A stretch of 64,000 nt of DNA from Ianthella basta (lineage: Eukaryota; Porifera; Demospongiae; Verongiida; Ianthellidae): NCBI GenBank assembly GCA_964019415.1, contig OZ025873.1, forward strand, positions 7,344,234 to 7,408,233. The letters run 5' to 3'. The notes beneath the pieces are model-generated. The model was not told where the DNA came from. It worked only from the letters and a program-made list of their open reading frames with translations, and did not search any database. Below are positions 60,151-64,000 of the stretch, piece after piece. Made by a program: the position numbers and the translations under genes. Position 1 is the stretch's first letter. Each line of letters opens with the position of its first letter.

Positions 60151-60677
60151 AGGCTGAGAGTTAGTTGTGATGCAGGCTAAGGCAGCAGAACAGGGGGATG
60201 TAGCTATGGCCCCTACAGAGTTGCACCATACATACGTACCTACACCCTTGATGTAGGGCGTGGAGTGGAACTGGAAGCGGAAGCTAGCTAAAGCGCTGGC
60301 CGGAAGCAACCACACAGTAATTGCAAATGGCGGTCAAATCATAGATAATCGAGGGAATCAAATGGCACGATCGTTGGGGGCCAGCCCCTCCACCTCGAGG
60401 TGGAGGGACTGGCGCGCCAGACTAGCACCACCGCAGATGACCTTCGATAACGGAACGCAGACGAACGCTAGTCGAAGTTTGTCTTGTATTCACCTTGGAA
60501 CAGTCATCTGACTGCGCTGTGATAGTATTGAATTGAAACTGAAGGAGCTCGGGTAAGGCGAAGAACGGTGGCCAAAACGTGTGGTGACGTCAGCATTAGA
60601 TGGCGCCTTTCTCCCAGGAACGCCTCCCTAACTTCTGGAAACCTCCATTTGTGAACGTGCTCGCAGAGTTATCTAAC

Positions 60678-61147
60678 CTACAGAAGGTACTTACCCGTCG
60701 AAAGCGCTGTAGAACTGTGGGTAAAACATTCTCTTACTCCATATCGTTCGTGCGCTACAGTTGACGGAGAAGACAGATTACCCACACTCCTTTTATTGTC
60801 TCCGTCACCAGTTTTCCCCATGGCCGTCCCTCTCATCCGTGCACTCAAATATGAGTAGGAAACATCATAGGTATCAGTGCCATCCTCATCTACAAGTCAC
60901 GAGCAGAAAGACACTATTACAAACAACACAGTGTTACACTGCATGATGCACAAGTATACAGTATATGTACCGGAAAGAATCAGTAATTAGTGTTTATGTA
61001 ACTGTTACACTGCACTCATCTCTTTACACCATTCACTCACGGCATACTCGTAATACTCATCATTCACCTGCAGTGGGTACATAAGCTGGGTTAGCCTTCA
61101 TGGCAACCTTGTCAAACTCATTCTCATAGTTTGCTTCCAAAGTGGAC
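60678..61147 (-). CDS. Alternative gamma tail downstream of gene A (two exons)
   Basis: Gamma-1 (61147-61068, 80 nt, phase 2 to 1, GT donor) reads STLEANYENEFDKVAMKANP then AYVPTA. Gamma-2 (60889-60678, 212 nt) reads DEDGTDTYDVSYSYLSARMR and continues to KYLL before the stop. The phases match the transmembrane exon of gene A. Both splice sites are canonical here. The C-terminal extension differs from the gene C copy because of a frame difference after GTAMG, so only the part up to there is conserved. Confidence 0.55.
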
Positions 61148-61606
61148 CTACTGGAGCAAACATGAGTGTGGCAATCTTGTGTCATCGTATACAGTAGAAG
61201 CATGTGCATAAACACAATGTCATGCTTGCTAGTGGAGAAAATGGTGTCCAATAAATGATTGCAAGCAAGTCTAAGAGTACTGCAACTTTGAGCACACAAA
61301 ACACAAGTACACATCTCTCTTATGACATGTACGAGATTGCTACAGTGAATGCTAGAAAGAGTAATTGTTCCTCACCCTAGTGCAGAAGAGTGCCTTGCCT
61401 GCCCTTCACTCACGGTGTTTTACTGTGCAGCCATGTCATCTAGAGGTGCAATGAAGTGAATGTGTCTGTTTGATGCACCAACACATTGGCAATACAGAGT
61501 TGAACTTAACATTGGAGCATCCACTGCAATCAGTGTTTGATGTGGCTACGTGTTGTGTCTGAAAAAGGCATGTCACATGCCTTTGGACCTTGCAATTGGG
61601 GCAGCA

Positions 61607-61616
61607 GTGTGTGTGT

Positions 61617-61699
<83 letters not shown>
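61607..61699. repeat. (TG)n microsatellite
   Basis: About 90 bp of TG in the 3' flank of gene A, the counterpart of the tracts downstream of genes B and C. Confidence 0.95.
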
Positions 61700-61700
<1 letters not shown>

Positions 61701-62099
61701 ATGTACATTTGTACAGTCATTACTTACACTACTGTAATACTACAATGCACTAACTGTCAAATGCTGTCAGCCCTTTCAAACAGCATATTTATATAATTTA
61801 TATTATACACTAAAACAAGACATTATAGCACACACACATGCGTATACTATGCTTGTGCATGTGTGACAATAAGAGCTATATATAGAACCTCAAGCTTCAA
61901 GCTCTTGCTCAGTCTATGCATTTTAATTGAACTTGTTGTATAGCTAGCAGTCTAATTATGCATACATGCACGTGTACAATCTCTGACAGTATCCACCACA
62001 GTACATCCATACTCTGCAATGTTGTGACAATGTAAATTTTAGAAGTAGTCAACATTGTAGTTATCAGCTGCATAATACAGTGGTTTCAGGCTTGATTAG

Positions 62100-63991
62100 C
62101 TACACAGCTCCATCATCAACTCGCGCTGTATTCTCCAAATGTTCTACACCTACGCCGCTGCCTATTCCATCTTCATCTTCCTCTCCTCCTCCACTCCGCC
62201 CACCTCCCCCTTCCACCTGGGCCCCATCCACCACAGGTTGACTGATGTAGGGAGTGTCATAGGTATGTGGCTCGGTAGTGTCCTCACCTGCAGACCATGA
62301 GCAGAGTGGGAAGGCATCTATGTGTGTTTCACACATAACTGACTTGCATGCAACACCACCTTACACCTCAGTATACGTACATGTTAGCATAATGCTCACA
62401 TGCACATAACATGTACAGCTGGTGATGCTCCAAACATATTGCAATACGCGCTTAAAACAGAAGGTATATACTGCCATGGACATGAGAAATACAACATCAA
62501 TGGCACTACTTCCACAGTGGCCCATGTGCTCATGATGATATACCTTCCAAGGTGAGAGGTGCATAAGCTGGATTAGCCTTCATGGTGACTTCTTCACACT
62601 CATCACTAAGAGTATTCCCCAAAGTGGACCTGCCAAATTAAACATTATTATTTACAATCACAGGTATGACAACCTCACTCTGCACTTTACCAGGTAGTTG
62701 CATAGACACACATAGGCTACTTGTGCAATACCTTAAGGCTACTAATTTTACCACTACTCACTAATTTAGCAAACTTAGTGAGTAGTGAAAATTGCTAAAA
62801 ATTTGTACTCACAAAATTTTGTACAGGCAATGCAAAAATATCACTATACACAAACTTCAGAATTGCTACTATTATTACCCACCAAATCCTAGACTGTTCA
62901 AAACACTAAATTTAGTTGCCTCTCAAATTTTTAGCCTTAAGGCATTTTACTTATAGGAAGAGTAAGCATTGGTAGCTATCAAGCCTTAATTCAATACAAT
63001 CATAGACAATCCACTCTACCTATGGTGCAATACAACCTAACAGCATCACTAGTTAAACATTGTACAGTAAACAATTAGTGACAGTGCAGCAGTTTCCCCT
63101 TCTCTCACTCTTGAGTAACTGGCTGATTTGTCTGCCCTTCATCCATGTTGTAGTACTCGGTAAACATTTCATCTTGAGGATGCAAATTGGGATGCAAATA
63201 ATTACCATACACTGCAGTAGTCAGTTGCCATGACAATCAGGATAAGCAGTAGAGATGGTAGCCAGAAAAGTTGGTCAAGCTCAGGGGGCCGGGCACCAGC
63301 ATCTGAAAACTCCATAGCATGCACTCACCACATTGCCAGCAACCACATGTGCAGTTATGTGTGCATGTACTTACTGCTGAATGCTATGTCAGTCATTCTT
63401 ATTCCTTCACCTTGTTGCTTTACGGAATATCTGTAACAAACAAAGACCATCATTCAAAATTATTACTCAATACTAGTGTGCGTATGTGCTGGTGTGTGTC
63501 TGTGACTTAGCTGTAAACAATGCATGCAAGTACATAATTATAATGAAGGCATGTTTACCACAGCGCACACAATACAAACCTTCCACTTCTCCTCCAGCAG
63601 ATCAAAGCCACCACAAATGCTACGACCATACATATCGGCAGAACACCAGCTACAATCCAGCCACTGGCTATAGCAATAGTAGATGGCGGGCATGTGGGAG
63701 GTGGCGGACTGGATATTGTAGGAATTGTAATGTTCCTCAAGTAAAATGGCTGCAGCAGCCCTGAGTCCACTCTGGTCTCAATCTGAACTTGGTACTCCTC
63801 CCCTGTCTGGACACCCTGTGCAGTGAGTTGAGACTGAGTGGCTGGGAGGATGTACCGTAACTGGGTAGCTGGCCACACCCCTAGAGGGGCCAAAGTGACC
63901 TCATACTGTAATAGGGAATCACCAACAAACTGAGTAGGAGGAGTCCACTGGAGTAGGAGAGCATCGGCAATAGTCGCTGGACTGTAACCCA
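62100..63991 (-). CDS. Gene A (partial, 3' end): FN3 / transmembrane / beta tail
   Basis: Last exons of a further family member running off the right edge. Exon 63991-63580 encodes an FN3 (VQTGEEYQVQIE) and a transmembrane helix around GWIVAGVLPICMVVAFVVAL, then CWRRSGR. Tail exons 62629-62544 (NPAYAP) and 62287-62100 (HTYDTPYISQ, acidic Gly-rich, ending VDDGAV) follow. Very close to gene B in this part, so VWA and Calx-beta exons are expected upstream but cannot be seen. Confidence 0.85.
63105..63430 (-). CDS. Alternative alpha tail of gene A (two exons)
   Basis: Alpha-1 (63430-63375, 56 nt) reads RYSVKQQGEGIRMTDIAFS, as in gene B. Alpha-2 (63172-63105, 68 nt) reads NEMFTEYYNMDEGQTNQP and ends VTQE. 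Sizes, phases and the EYYN core are kept. Confidence 0.63.
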
Positions 63992-64000
63992 CTGTCAGCA

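Overview
The window is eukaryotic and most likely from an invertebrate animal, probably a sponge (inference). Every supported gene is on the minus strand, is cut into many short exons with GT..AG introns that are almost all phase 1, and encodes extracellular adhesion-type modules: von Willebrand A (VWA), Calx-beta and fibronectin type III (FN3). Calx-beta arrays combined with VWA recall the aggregation-factor proteins of sponges, but these genes also have a transmembrane helix and a cytoplasmic tail. No bacterial operon, CRISPR, tRNA or rRNA was seen.

Layout, in direction of transcription (high to low coordinates). Gene A (62100-63991) is only the 3' end of a gene entering from the right edge. 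Gene B (46960-56685), gene C (22325-38708) and gene D (12124-19836) are complete tandem paralogues: signal peptide, VWA with an intact MIDAS, then 9, 17 and 5 Calx-beta domains, two FN3 domains, a transmembrane helix and a tail. Genes E (5625-11199) and F (391-4566) are compact relatives: signal peptide, four to five FN3-like modules, a transmembrane helix and a similar tail. I traced exon boundaries by hand; with the splice sites listed, all five complete genes read through without a frameshift (predicted 1623, 2555, 1156, 600 and 599 residues).

The most interesting point is at the 3' ends. After the transmembrane exon (phase-2 donor), genes A-D are followed by two, and A and C by three, interchangeable two-exon tail modules. 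Each first exon is phase 2 to 1 and each second exon ends in its own stop: alpha (tyrosine motif around EYYN), beta (NPAY then YDTP) and gamma (NPAY then YSYL). This looks like a locus-wide system of alternative cytoplasmic tails on an adhesion receptor.

Between genes lie duplicated intergenic blocks. These hold about 1.5-kb foldback elements with long terminal inverted repeats (39182-42090, 43597-45138, 57155-59664), a nested hAT-like element (57202-58191) and long dinucleotide microsatellites. Introns hold a 57-bp minisatellite (7658-8365), a 656-bp near-perfect palindrome (25441-26096) and a second hAT-like element (1290-1633). The Calx-beta arrays of genes B and C are homogenised, introns included, which points to very recent unequal exchange or gene conversion.
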